Shown piece after piece: positions 42,262-51,120 of a stretch of DNA of 64,000 bases. The DNA is from Andreprevotia lacus DSM 23236 (GTDB taxonomy: Bacteria > Pseudomonadota > Gammaproteobacteria > Burkholderiales > Chitinibacteraceae). Numbering within the stretch: the stretch's first letter is position 1; every line of letters starts with the position of its first letter. The notes under the pieces were generated by a model. That model made no database searches. It worked only from the letters and a program-made list of their open reading frames with translations, and was not told the DNA's origin. The stretch lies in the NCBI RefSeq assembly GCF_900176275.1, contig NZ_FWXD01000019.1, forward strand, positions 1-64,000, given 5' to 3'. The translations under genes were made by a program, and so were the position numbers.

Positions 42262-43430
42262 TTGAAAATTTGGTGAGGAAGCAGCTTGGACCAGCTTCCT
42301 CCACAAAATCACCAGCACTACTCCAACTTAAATTTTTGGAAATTTTCAAGCACCAGTTTACACGAAAAGGCAAATACATTAAGCCACAACACGTAAAACA
42401 AGGTCTAACAATGGAAAACGGCCCCTGTCTTCTTTGCAACAAAGAATCCGAGCTACAGCTAAGCCACATTATTCCTTCATTTGTTTTTCGGTGGTTAAGG
42501 GAGTCAGCTGGCAACGGTCATCTCCGCATGGGAACCCAGCCCAACCTGAGAGCACAAGATGGATTAAAGCGTTATTGGCTATGTTCTTCATGCGAAGGAA
42601 TATTTAGCCAATCAGAAAGATACTTCGCGAACCATATCTTCTATCCATATTTGAAAAACTCTAGCTCTCGGTTTAACTACGATTCGTGGCTCATCCATTT
42701 TTGCACCTCCATCTCTTGGCGGGTTCTTTGCTTTTTTCTTACGGAGGGGCACGTAGCCAGCTATCCATCTGCAGCAATTGAGCAGATGAAAAAAGCAGAG
42801 ATCATTTGGAGAGAACACCTCCTAGGAGAACGCCTACATCCAGGCCCACACCAGCAACACTTACTTCCCATGGACCAAGTAGCAAGTGTACAGGGAAAAA
42901 TAGCACCAAATATAAACCGCTATCTCATGCGCGCAATTGATATAGATCTATGTCATAGCCATCAGTCAATCTTTACCTACGCAAAATTGGGCCGCTTTAT
43001 TATTTTAGGCTTTATCTCAGAATCAACACCAAATCGATGGCGCGACACCAAGGTAAATGCAAAAAATGGGACAATCGAGCCAAAATCTTACACTCTTCCG
43101 GCCGCCTTCGGCGACTACATCAATCACAAAGCACAAAGAATTTCAATTCTACTTGGCGAAATTTCTGAAAAGCAAAAAAGAAAAATAGATGCTTCATTCA
43201 GAAAAAACATCGACAACTATATTGGCAGTGACGCACACAAAGCAATGGTTGCAGACATTGAGCTATTTGGAGAAACCGCGCTAAAATGAAAATAGGAAGT
43301 ATTCCATTTTTATTTTTTCTTTCAAGGCGAATACTTTTCGCCAGCAGGACACCGAAAAATGGATCCACGGTTTCGGATAAATTATACATTGCCACCCCTA
43401 CCTCAGCAGTGATATAAACCCTTGTCGGAA
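42228..43430. other. AT-rich inserted island
   Basis: GC content falls abruptly to about 40% near 42228 and returns to host level near 43430. The stretch carries one protein gene and starts within the last codons of the upstream gene. No integrase, terminal repeat or direct repeat was visible at the borders. Confidence 0.7.
42411..43289 (+). CDS. Cys/His-rich HNH-like protein in AT-rich island
   Basis: A 292-residue protein. A possible zinc knuckle opens it: CLLCNKESELQLSHIIPSFV near residues 5-25, followed by YWLCSSCE near 60, giving two CxxC pairs around a conserved SHIIP like an HNH-type fold. The middle (SWLIHFCTSISWRVLCF) is aromatic and the C-terminus basic. Homologues of this look turn up in accessory and defence islands; function is unknown and nuclease activity is unproven. 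ATG 42411 follows AAGG by about 9 nt; the longer frame overlaps the previous gene. Codon use is AT-rich, unlike all neighbours, indicating transfer. Confidence 0.7.
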   Translation: MENGPCLLCNKESELQLSHIIPSFVFRWLRESAGNGHLRMGTQPNLRAQDGLKRYWLCSSCEGIFSQSERYFANHIFYPYLKNSSSRFNYDSWLIHFCTSISWRVLCFFLTEGHVASYPSAAIEQMKKAEIIWREHLLGERLHPGPHQQHLLPMDQVASVQGKIAPNINRYLMRAIDIDLCHSHQSIFTYAKLGRFIILGFISESTPNRWRDTKVNAKNGTIEPKSYTLPAAFGDYINHKAQRISILLGEISEKQKRKIDASFRKNIDNYIGSDAHKAMVADIELFGETALK

Positions 43431-43592
43431 AAGGCAGACTTGGTTTGGTAAGCCCAAGTCCTTTCGGTAACGAAAGCTCTGGTCTTTGGCCTCGCGCACA
43501 AGATCCCCACGTCGAACATCCAGCCATGTTCGTCCGTGTCGGGTTCCCAAGGTGAGAAACGCTCCGGTCGAACACAGACCCAGGAGCTTTTC
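43290..43592. other. island border and leader of the monooxygenase gene
   Basis: AT-rich to about 43430, then host-like. It contains a small palindrome CTTTCG-GTAA-CGAAAG (43461-43476) of unknown role. No gene was recognised. Confidence 0.45.
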
Positions 43593-45137
43593 ATGCCGCA
43601 CCCGTATTCCCCTTCCCCCATCCATGACGTGATCATTGCCGGCGCCGGCCCGGTCGGTTTGCTGCTTGCTTGCGAGCTGTGCCTGCAAGGCGTTGCCGTG
43701 CTGGTGCTGGAGCGCGCCACAGACCCGCACACGCCGCTGAAGGCCCTGCCCTTTGGCCTGCGCGGGTTGACGGTACCCAGCATCGAGGCGCTGCACCGGC
43801 GCGGCTTGCTGGACGAGCTGCTTGCCATCCAAGCGGCAGAGGCAGCGGATAAAACCGCCGCCGCCGCACATTGGCTGCAACAGCCGCGCCGCCCGGCCGG
43901 CCACTTTGCCGGCATCCAGTTCTATCAGGACGATGTGGACAACACGCGCTGGCCCTACCATCTGCCCGGCCCGGCCGGGAACGGCATTGCCGTTACCATG
44001 CAGGCACTCGAAACCGTGCTGACCCACCGCGCTGTCACACTGGGCGTGGCTATCCGGCGCGGCGCAGGCGTGGCTGGCTTTAGTGCAACGGATGATGGCG
44101 TAACGGTGCACGCCGGCAACGAGACCTTTCATGCCAGCTGGCTGGTGGGCTGCGATGGTGGCCGCAGCACGGTGCGCAAGGCGGGCGGTTTTGAGTTTGC
44201 CGGCACCGATGCGGAATTCACCGGTTATTCGATCGAGGCCGAGCTGGCCGACCCACACGCGCTGCAACCCGGCCGGCACCATACCGCCAACGGCATGTAT
44301 ACCTATGCGCAGCCCGGCACCATCGCACTGGTGGATTTCGACAGTGGCGCCTGCCACCGCAGCCAGCCCGTTACATTGGCACATGCACAAGCGGTGCTGC
44401 GCCGCGTATCCGGCACCAGCGTTACGCTGACCGCACTCAAGCTCGCCGCCACCTGGACCGACCGGGCCCGGCAGGCCAAGGCATATCGCCACGGCCGGGT
44501 GCTGCTGGCGGGCGATGCCGCGCACATCCATTCGCCACTGGGCGGCCAGGGGCTGAACCTGGGGCTGGGCGATGCGATGAACCTGGGCTGGAAGCTGGCC
44601 GCCGCTGTTCGGGGCGATGCACCACCCGGCCTGCTCGACAGCTACCATGCCGAGCGCCACCCGGTCGGCGCACAAGTGCTGGACTGGTCCCGCGCCCAAG
44701 TCGCGCTGATGCGACCCGACCCCGGCGCACGGGCGCTGGCAGCCGTCATGCGCGAGCTGATTGCCACTCGCGACGGCGCCACCTACTGCGCCGAGCGCAT
44801 CTCCGCCGTCACCTTGCGCCATGATCTTGGGGGAGACTACCCGCTGATCGGCCGCAGCATGCCCGACTTTGAATTTGCCGACGGCACGCGGGCTGGCACA
44901 CTGCTGCGTAATGGCAGAGGCCTGCTGCTGGATTTCAGCGCAAATACGTCGCTGCCGGTGCTGGCCGCGCGTTGGGGCGAAAGGATCGACCATGTCGCCC
45001 GGGTGCCTGAAGATGCACTGGGCCTGCAAGCGTTGCTGGTAAGGCCGGACGGGGTGGTTGCATGGGTCGACACGTCCCCCGACCAGCCGCAAGACCTCGC
45101 GGCGGCGATAACACGATGGTTTGGCGAAGGTGCTTGA
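43593..45137 (+). CDS. FAD-dependent aromatic-ring monooxygenase family protein
   Basis: A 514-residue flavoprotein of the PheA/TfdB-like hydroxylase group. The FAD dinucleotide fold is VIIAGAGPVGLLLACELCLQG, the DG motif is VGCDGGRSTVRKAG, and the GD motif is VLLAGDAAHIHSPLGGQGLNLGLGDAMNLGWKLA. A thioredoxin-like C-terminal domain (about 410-514) is typical. It would hydroxylate an aromatic or polyketide-type substrate with NAD(P)H and oxygen; substrate unknown. ATG 43593 follows AGGAG by 6 nt. Confidence 0.92.
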   Translation: MPHPYSPSPIHDVIIAGAGPVGLLLACELCLQGVAVLVLERATDPHTPLKALPFGLRGLTVPSIEALHRRGLLDELLAIQAAEAADKTAAAAHWLQQPRRPAGHFAGIQFYQDDVDNTRWPYHLPGPAGNGIAVTMQALETVLTHRAVTLGVAIRRGAGVAGFSATDDGVTVHAGNETFHASWLVGCDGGRSTVRKAGGFEFAGTDAEFTGYSIEAELADPHALQPGRHHTANGMYTYAQPGTIALVDFDSGACHRSQPVTLAHAQAVLRRVSGTSVTLTALKLAATWTDRARQAKAYRHGRVLLAGDAAHIHSPLGGQGLNLGLGDAMNLGWKLAAAVRGDAPPGLLDSYHAERHPVGAQVLDWSRAQVALMRPDPGARALAAVMRELIATRDGATYCAERISAVTLRHDLGGDYPLIGRSMPDFEFADGTRAGTLLRNGRGLLLDFSANTSLPVLAARWGERIDHVARVPEDALGLQALLVRPDGVVAWVDTSPDQPQDLAAAITRWFGEGA

Positions 45138-45235
45138 CCCTGCCTTGACTGGCTGCACCGTTGCCCAGTCAGCCTGAATGTTGCTATACCTGCACTTCGG
45201 GCTGGCAAAGCAGCTGCAGGCTCCACGGGGGGGAA

Positions 45236-46015
45236 ATGCAACACGCAAAACGATTGCTTCTGGCGCTGGGTCTGATTTTGCTCGGCATGCAGAGCGCCCG
45301 GGCGGCGCAAGTCATCGAGGCGTGGAGCTATTACCCTGCACCGCCGTTCCAGACCGACCCGGCCACCAATGCCGGACTGACGGCTGATCTGGTGAGCTAT
45401 CTCAACAAGGCACTGGCCGGGCGCTATGAAATCCGCCTGGTGCTGCTGCCGCGCGCGCGGCTGAACATGATGCTGGAGAACGGCGGCAAGGCCATGATCG
45501 TGTTCGCGCCTTCCGCCATATTCGGTGGCCCCGGCGGGGGCCGCTATTTGTGGAGCAGCCCGCTGCTCGATGATCGCCAAGAGCTGCTATCCCGCACCAA
45601 CCGCCCGTTCGAATTCACCGGCCCGGCCTCACTGTTCAATATGCATTTCGGCGCCATGCTGGGCCATGCCTACCCGGTAATAGAGAAAGAACTGGAAACC
45701 GGCCAGATTCACGCCGACCGCGCCACCAGCGAAAGTTCGTTGCTCAACATGCTGTTGGCCAGCCACGCGGATGTGGTCACCATCCCCGCCACGGCGGCGC
45801 GTTATTTCGTGCGCGCCCATCCAGTCTACCGGCAAAGGCTGCACTTTTCCCGCCAGCACCTGGGCAGCTATACGCGCCACCTCATGTTCCAACAGGGCAT
45901 GAAAAAAGAACGCGATGATGTCGAACTTGTGGTGCGCCGCATGAAGACCGACCCGGCATGGATTGCCACGCTTAAGAAATATGGCCTGGAACCGGCGGAG
46001 AGCAAGGCAGAGTGA
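45236..46015 (+). CDS. periplasmic solute-binding family 3 protein
   Basis: A 259-residue exported protein. The signal peptide ends near residue 23 (QSARA). The mature part resembles family 3 amino-acid-type binding proteins (YYPAPPFQTDPATNAGLTADLVSYLNKAL, YEIRLVLLPRARLNMMLENG), with a C-terminal hinge region. No ABC permease or ATPase gene is nearby, so it may be an orphan sensor or binding protein. ATG 45236 follows GGGGGGGA. Confidence 0.8.
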   Translation: MQHAKRLLLALGLILLGMQSARAAQVIEAWSYYPAPPFQTDPATNAGLTADLVSYLNKALAGRYEIRLVLLPRARLNMMLENGGKAMIVFAPSAIFGGPGGGRYLWSSPLLDDRQELLSRTNRPFEFTGPASLFNMHFGAMLGHAYPVIEKELETGQIHADRATSESSLLNMLLASHADVVTIPATAARYFVRAHPVYRQRLHFSRQHLGSYTRHLMFQQGMKKERDDVELVVRRMKTDPAWIATLKKYGLEPAESKAE

Positions 46016-46144
46016 GGGGGTGGGCTGCCGTCGGCAGGAGTTTGGCCTTGCACCGCCGGATTGTGCTTGACTGCCAGTCTGCACCCCGCGAACCGACAAT
46101 TCGCACGGTAACATTCCTACCATTTCGCCAAACCGGGGTACTTG

Positions 46145-47389
46145 ATGGTCAGTTGCACTGTTGATGAATTCATCCACGCTTGTTTCAGCGGTGCACGGCC
46201 CAGCAAAGAAGCCTACGCCATGTTACCTGAGTTCACGCAGGCACCGGCTGACGATCTGATCTCCTTCATCAACACCAGCTTGTTGCGTTCGCCGCGCCAT
46301 GGCTACTTTGTCGAGGAATTGCTGCCGTACGTCCCGGAAGCTGCGCTGGATACCCTTGCTGCACGCTGGGTAGCAACACTGGCTAGCGAGGGCTCCACGC
46401 CTGCCATCGATCTGCTTTTCGCCCATTTGAGCCTGCAGCGCCCCGGTGCCTTGCAACCTTATCTTGGCAGCCTGTTTGATTTACCACCGAACGAAGGCTG
46501 CTACCCGGAGAACTGGCCCTGGCGAGAGGCACCAGACGACGCCGTAGACAGCTTGGCGGTGCAGCTGCACGAGACCACCGATCCGGAAGTAAAGAACAAA
46601 GCGTTCAATTGCCTGCTGGAAACCCGCAGCCCGGCCGCGCTGGCCATCTGCGCGGAATATGCCGGCCAGAACGAGCTTGTATATCCTTTCTACCTTGAAG
46701 AAATCGGCTACGGGGCCGATCAAGAGGCGCTCTACACAAGCGCCAGCAGCCACCTGATTTTTCCCGACGGCTATTTTGATCCGCCGACATACCCTGGCAG
46801 CCTGCGAGGGTTGCATCCAACCTGGCATCTGGGTCAGCAAGGCCAACCGTTGCGCTTTGGTGGCAATGGCGCTGGCAGTTGCGGTCTGTGCCAACACCCC
46901 TTGCACCATTTGCTGGATATCCCGGAAGACCGGGTTGGCATTTCCAACCGCCAGCAAGTCATCGCCTTGCAAACCTGCCTGTCTTGCCTTGGCTGGGAAA
47001 ATGCGGAGCTGTCTTACCAATACGACGAGGTTGGCGGGATTGCATCATTGAATCAAGGGGTGTGCATTCCGCAGTTCCCGGCCCGGCCCCTCAAGGAATG
47101 CCATCTCCATCTGGCAAACACACCTTCACGCTGGCGCTGGCAGGACTGGGGCTTGAGCAATAGCAACGAGAACCTGCACCGGGTAGGCGGTTACCCAAGC
47201 TGGATTCAGAGTGCAGAATACCCCTCATGCCCAGTCTGCCAGCAGAAAATGCATTTCATGCTGCAACTCGATTCCGGCCTGCCCACAGCCCAAGATGGCT
47301 ATGATTGGCTCTGGGGCAGCGGCGGGATTTGCTACGGCTTCAGTTGCGCAAGCTGCCGTGTGGTGGCTTATGCATGGCAATGCACCTGA
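46145..47389 (+). CDS. DUF1963-like cysteine-containing protein
   Basis: A 414-residue cytoplasmic protein. The C-terminal part (GGYPSWIQSAEYPSCPVCQQKMHFMLQLDS, then WLWGSGGICYGFSCASCRVVAYAWQC) resembles DUF1963/YwqG proteins and holds CxxC pairs; another two pairs lie near 255 (CGLC) and 282 (CLSCLG), so zinc binding is likely. The N-terminal 200 residues look like helical repeats. Function is unknown. ATG 46145 is used; the adjacent TTG would add one residue. A small membrane-protein gene follows 19 bp downstream. Confidence 0.65.
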   Translation: MVSCTVDEFIHACFSGARPSKEAYAMLPEFTQAPADDLISFINTSLLRSPRHGYFVEELLPYVPEAALDTLAARWVATLASEGSTPAIDLLFAHLSLQRPGALQPYLGSLFDLPPNEGCYPENWPWREAPDDAVDSLAVQLHETTDPEVKNKAFNCLLETRSPAALAICAEYAGQNELVYPFYLEEIGYGADQEALYTSASSHLIFPDGYFDPPTYPGSLRGLHPTWHLGQQGQPLRFGGNGAGSCGLCQHPLHHLLDIPEDRVGISNRQQVIALQTCLSCLGWENAELSYQYDEVGGIASLNQGVCIPQFPARPLKECHLHLANTPSRWRWQDWGLSNSNENLHRVGGYPSWIQSAEYPSCPVCQQKMHFMLQLDSGLPTAQDGYDWLWGSGGICYGFSCASCRVVAYAWQCT

Positions 47390-47408
47390 TTTCACTCCAA
47401 GCGATAAC

Positions 47409-47885
47409 ATGACCTGCTTTATCCAGCCCACTACCCCGCTGCAAGCCTTCAGCCCCGACGACCCCAGCTATGGCGAGCTGATCGCTGGCGGTTTGCTGTG
47501 TGCAGTCTGGTTCTTGCGCGAGCACCATGCCTTGCTGGCCGGCAGCCTGCTGGCGGGAGTGGCGCTGCTGGTGCTGCTACTGTGCGTGCGGCGTTGCGTG
47601 GTGCTGGATGAGGATACGGGCAGTTTGCAGGTGCGCTATCTGCTGTTGCGTCTGCCCCTGTATCAAGGCAGGTTGTTACCGCTGGCGCGGTTTACCCAGT
47701 TGCAGGTGCACCATGGCCTGCTTGGCACCCAGCTCTATCTGTCCAGCCGCAGCCACGGGCCATTGGGTCTGGGATGGCTGCAAAGCAAGGATGGCACGCT
47801 GGATGATGCGGCCAGCCAGCGGGTGGCGGCGTTGGCGGCGCAGCTGGATTTGCCGGTGGCACAATCGCGTCATGGTCTGGTGTAG
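47409..47885 (+). CDS. small membrane protein of unknown function
   Basis: A 158-residue protein with two hydrophobic segments (about 22-36 and 42-59), followed by a soluble C-terminal domain with the pattern VVLDEDTGSLQVRY. The protein at 49842 shares this layout (two membrane segments, then VYFDRDTQTIQM and a short helix ending in a similar LDLP/LGLP), so they may be distant paralogues. It is probably co-transcribed with the DUF1963-like gene. Confidence 0.6.
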   Translation: MTCFIQPTTPLQAFSPDDPSYGELIAGGLLCAVWFLREHHALLAGSLLAGVALLVLLLCVRRCVVLDEDTGSLQVRYLLLRLPLYQGRLLPLARFTQLQVHHGLLGTQLYLSSRSHGPLGLGWLQSKDGTLDDAASQRVAALAAQLDLPVAQSRHGLV

Positions 47886-47981
47886 ATAGCGACATCCTGC
47901 TGGCCGTAGTCAACGCAATAGCCCGCTGCAGCGTTGTTGGGTATCCGTGCCGCTGGCACTGCTCTCGCTCGTGCCTGCCTC

Positions 47982-48506
47982 ATGCAACACCCCTCCCCGC
48001 CCCCTTGGTACAAACAGCTCGCACCGTGGCTGTTGATTTCGATTCCCGCGCTGGCCGTGGTGCTGAGCAGCATCGGCGCGTGGCTGGCCGTCAGCCGGCC
48101 TGATCCAGTCACCGACAACGATTACTACAACACCGAAACGCATCTGAACCAGCAGCTGGCGCAAGACAGGCAAGCCGCACAGCACAAGCTGCGCGGCAGC
48201 TTGCTGTTGAACGCGGCCAGCGGCGTAGCCCACCTGCAAGTGCACGAGGCCGATACCGCCGCCCTGCCGCCGGTATTGCGCCTGCAACTGCACCACCCCA
48301 CGCTGCCGGCGCAGGATCGCAGCAGCGAACTCAAGCTCAGCCCGCAGGGCGACTATGTGGGCGAATTTGCGCCCAGCAACGCGCAGCGCTGGCAGGTGGA
48401 TATCGCTGTCGGCCCCAGCTGGCACCTGTATGGCGACTGGGATGCCAAGGCCAGCGGCCCGCTGGCAGTCACGCCCGGCCAGCAGCTGATCAGCGCCGAT
48501 CAATAA
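47982..48506 (+). CDS. FixH family protein
   Basis: A 174-residue inner-membrane protein with one membrane segment (about 12-38) and the FixH marker SRPDPVTDNDYYNT directly after it. The periplasmic part is a beta-rich domain (HPTLPAQDRSSELKLSP, WQVDIAVGPSWHLYGDW). FixH normally aids assembly of cbb3-type cytochrome oxidase or its copper centre, but no ccoNOP, ccoG or ccoI genes lie nearby. ATG 47982 is preferred; the upstream frame is not conserved. Confidence 0.8.
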   Translation: MQHPSPPPWYKQLAPWLLISIPALAVVLSSIGAWLAVSRPDPVTDNDYYNTETHLNQQLAQDRQAAQHKLRGSLLLNAASGVAHLQVHEADTAALPPVLRLQLHHPTLPAQDRSSELKLSPQGDYVGEFAPSNAQRWQVDIAVGPSWHLYGDWDAKASGPLAVTPGQQLISADQ

Positions 48507-48534
48507 TTCCACTCCAACAAGCAGAGCCAAATCC

Positions 48535-49356
48535 ATGAATCTGTTGCAAACCATCTTGCTGGCCATCGTGCAGGGCATCAGCGAATTGTTCCCCGTCTCC
48601 AGCGTGGCGCATGCCGTGCTCACGCCGTGGGCGTTTGGCTGGCAATTGTCGCCCGAATTCCTCAAGCAGCACTTCCTGCCCGTGGTGGTGTTGCTGCACC
48701 TGGGCACTGCAGTGGCGCTGCTGCTCTACTTCCGCAGCGACTGGCTGGCCTATGCGCGCGCCATCGTCTCGCCGCGTGATGGCGTAGCGCGGCGCGAGCT
48801 GCTGCTGGTACTGATCGGCACCGTGCCGGCTGCCGTGTTGGGGCTGGTGTTCGAGAAAATGCTCAAGGGCATGTTTGCCAATGTGACTTTTGCGGCGATC
48901 TTCCTCATCGCCAACGGCTTTGTGCTGTTCTTTGGCGAGCGCGTGCAGCGCGGCGGCAGCAAGCAGGTGGCCGACCTGCGCCCGCGCGAGGCGCTGGCCG
49001 TGGGCCTGGCCCAATCACTGGCGCTGATCCCGGGCTTTTCGCGCTCGGGCGCCAGCATGGTAGCCGGCTTCTGGGCCGGCCTGAGCCACGCTGCGGCGGC
49101 GCGTTTTTCCATGCTGCTGGCCACGCCCATCATCGTTGGCGCCAGCGTGCTGGAGCTGCCCAAGCTGGCCCGACAGGCCGACGCCGCCACCTTGCAGCAA
49201 GCGGTGATCGGCGGCCTCGTGGCCGGCGTGGTCGCCTATCTCAGCGTAACCGCGCTGATGCGCTGGTTCAAACGCCACGAAATCAACGCCATGCGACCGT
49301 TTGCGCTGTATTGCTGGGTGGTGGGGGCGTTGGTGCTGGGGTTGACGGTGCGCTGA
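48535..49356 (+). CDS. uppP: undecaprenyl-diphosphatase (BacA/UppP family)
   Basis: A 273-residue multi-spanning membrane enzyme that recycles undecaprenyl pyrophosphate, the lipid carrier for peptidoglycan. The two signature regions are QGISELFPVSSVAHAVL near residues 14-30 and PGFSRSGASMVAGFWAGLSHAAAARFSMLLATPII near 163-200, keeping the catalytic Glu, His, Ser and Arg. The first motif departs from the usual SSSGHL (here SSVAHA), as in the shorter UppP paralogues. It begins 28 bp after fixH on the same strand. Confidence 0.93.
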   Translation: MNLLQTILLAIVQGISELFPVSSVAHAVLTPWAFGWQLSPEFLKQHFLPVVVLLHLGTAVALLLYFRSDWLAYARAIVSPRDGVARRELLLVLIGTVPAAVLGLVFEKMLKGMFANVTFAAIFLIANGFVLFFGERVQRGGSKQVADLRPREALAVGLAQSLALIPGFSRSGASMVAGFWAGLSHAAAARFSMLLATPIIVGASVLELPKLARQADAATLQQAVIGGLVAGVVAYLSVTALMRWFKRHEINAMRPFALYCWVVGALVLGLTVR

Positions 49357-49417
49357 ACCACGCGCCACCTCGAGGGGCTTGGGTTAGCATGGCGGCATCG
49401 CGTCCAGATGCTGCACC

Positions 49418-49831
49418 ATGCTGCTCTCGCTACCGCCCCTGCCACTGATCCGCCTGCAACACCCCACAACGGATAGCCGATTGCAACTACCACCAGCCAA
49501 CGGTTATTTCGGCTGCCTGCTGGTGACGCATGCCGAACCCGACGGCCATGCCGCTGCGTTGATCAATGCGCTGCTGGATCACGGCTGCGTGTATTTTTGT
49601 TGCTGGGGTGTGGCATGCGAACAGTGGCACGATGGTATCGATGACCGTATCGTGGCGCGCGGACTGGGCGCTCCCGATGAGCCATGCATCATGACCACAT
49701 GGCATTACGATAAGCCGCTAGAAGAAGCCGTATGGTTCCTGCAAAATGCCGCCTTCCCTGATGAGACTTTCGAGGTGGATTACCTCTGGCAATTGGAGCT
49801 GGAGATTTGCGCCGGACCATCAACAAATTGA
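49418..49831 (+). CDS. hypothetical protein
   Basis: A 137-residue soluble protein I do not recognise. It has no signal peptide; it contains GYFGCLLVTHAEPDGHAAALINALLDHGCVYFCCWG and an acidic, aromatic C-terminus (DETFEVDYLWQLELEI). Short conserved-looking folds like this are often immunity-type or regulatory proteins, but nothing supports a specific role. It lies 61 bp after uppP and 10 bp before the next membrane protein gene, probably in one transcript. Confidence 0.55.
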   Translation: MLLSLPPLPLIRLQHPTTDSRLQLPPANGYFGCLLVTHAEPDGHAAALINALLDHGCVYFCCWGVACEQWHDGIDDRIVARGLGAPDEPCIMTTWHYDKPLEEAVWFLQNAAFPDETFEVDYLWQLELEICAGPSTN

Positions 49832-49841
49832 CACCACGTTA

Positions 49842-50306
49842 ATGACTACCCGATTACTCCATGAAGAAAGCGGTGCCCTCGAGATTGGCTTTGGCGCGAT
49901 GGCCCTCGGCTTCCTGATGAACGGGGCAATTGCCTTGCTGCACCCCCGAGGTGATGGGAGCATCATGGGCCTGCTGACCGTTGCGATGCTCTTTTGCGCC
50001 TTCGCGCTTGCCCTAGGTCATCGCAAGGCAGTGTACTTTGATCGCGATACGCAAACGATACAGATGGCACAAAGCCTCTACGGCCATAGCTATGGCAGCA
50101 GCAAGACGCTGCCGCTGAGCAAATTCTCTTATGTCTATGCAAGCCTGCAACGCGGACACGTGCGCGCTTATCTGTTTGGCCCCAGCACAGGCGAAATTCA
50201 TCTGGGCAGTCTGCAAGCTACGATGACCACCGATTTCCGGGATGCGCTGGCTAAGCTGGAAGTGTTGGCGACCGAGCTGGGTCTTCCCAGCCGGGGCAGG
50301 ATCTAG
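49842..50306 (+). CDS. small membrane protein of unknown function
   Basis: A 154-residue protein with two hydrophobic segments (about 14-30 and 40-60) and a soluble tail starting KAVYFDRDTQTIQMAQS. It shares layout with the protein at 47409. ATG 49842 is preferred because it starts just before the first membrane segment; the longer frame overlaps the preceding gene. No function known. Confidence 0.6.
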   Translation: MTTRLLHEESGALEIGFGAMALGFLMNGAIALLHPRGDGSIMGLLTVAMLFCAFALALGHRKAVYFDRDTQTIQMAQSLYGHSYGSSKTLPLSKFSYVYASLQRGHVRAYLFGPSTGEIHLGSLQATMTTDFRDALAKLEVLATELGLPSRGRI

Positions 50307-50329
50307 CTCCGCATTCAGGATAAAAATTC

Positions 50330-50725
50330 GTGAAACCGTGCCGCTACGCACTCCTGATCCTGCTATTTACCCTATTGCTCGGCTGCGATTTTCAGAAAGA
50401 AGCCGATGCCAAGTTTGGCGATCAAAACTTCAAAACCGCCATTGCCTTGATCGAGCTGCACAAGGTCCGCTACGGTCACTATCCCGAGCAGCTGAGTGAT
50501 ATCAAATACGCCGGGGACTGGGATGGCATCGGCACGAGCAGTGTGGAATACAAACGCATCGGTAACGGCTACGAGCTGAACATCACGCGCGGTTGGGTCG
50601 GGGCACCCACCTTATCGTATCCGCCGGATTTCTGGCAGGGGCTCGGCATCGTCGCAACGAATGTTGGCGGCCTGACCAAACGGCAGGCTGCGTCAGCAGC
50701 ATCGGCAGCCCAGGCTGCCCGCTAA
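50330..50725 (+). CDS. small lipoprotein, pseudopilin-like mature part
   Basis: A 131-residue exported protein starting with GTG. The signal peptide ends in a lipobox LLLGC near residues 15-19. The mature part (FKTAIALIELHKVRYGHYPEQLSDI) resembles the alpha-C region of type II secretion pseudopilins, but the prepilin cleavage site is absent and no secretion genes are close. The Ala-rich tail is low complexity. It is probably a membrane-anchored protein of unknown role. Confidence 0.6.
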   Translation: MKPCRYALLILLFTLLLGCDFQKEADAKFGDQNFKTAIALIELHKVRYGHYPEQLSDIKYAGDWDGIGTSSVEYKRIGNGYELNITRGWVGAPTLSYPPDFWQGLGIVATNVGGLTKRQAASAASAAQAAR

Positions 50726-50751
50726 CATCGGCAATGTAGCTTGCCGCTGCT

Positions 50752-51120
50752 TCATCGCTGCTCCACAAACACCTTCAGCTTGTTCAGCGCCACATCCCAA
50801 TGCTGACCGATGGTGCCCAGCGTCTGGCGGGCCAGTTCGATTTGCGCGGGGTCGAGCTGCCACAGGCGTTCGCGGCCAGCCTTGATGTCGCGCACCACGC
50901 CGGCTTCGGCCAGCACTTGCAGGTGCTTGGTCACGCCCTGGCGGCTGATGTCGGTGCTGGCAGTGAGCTGGGCGATGGAGAATGCGCCGCCCGCGCACAG
51001 CAGCAGCACCAGCCGCAGCCGTGTCGGGTCGCCCAGTGCGGCGAAGATGCGCGCCAGCGCGTCGCTTTGCTGGGCGAGCGCCGGCGTGCCGGTGGTGGCT
51101 TGATCAGACTGCAGTGACAT
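50752..51120 (-). CDS. ArsR-family regulator
   Basis: A 122-residue winged helix-turn-helix repressor. LARIFAALGDPTRLRLVLLL is the classic ArsR opening, and ISRQGVTKHLQVLAEAGVV the recognition helix region. It lacks the ELCVC metal-binding motif and belongs to the type found with SRPBCC/AHSA1 genes. It overlaps the upstream SRPBCC gene, forming a three-gene operon. Its likely operators are the two GCAACCA palindromes before the operon. Confidence 0.9.
   Translation of the reverse strand: MSLQSDQATTGTPALAQQSDALARIFAALGDPTRLRLVLLLCAGGAFSIAQLTASTDISRQGVTKHLQVLAEAGVVRDIKAGRERLWQLDPAQIELARQTLGTIGQHWDVALNKLKVFVEQR

Noticed and set aside
43398-45248. Minus-strand frame of 616 codons
   Set aside because: Lies antisense to the FAD monooxygenase with clear family motifs on the plus strand; a high-GC shadow.
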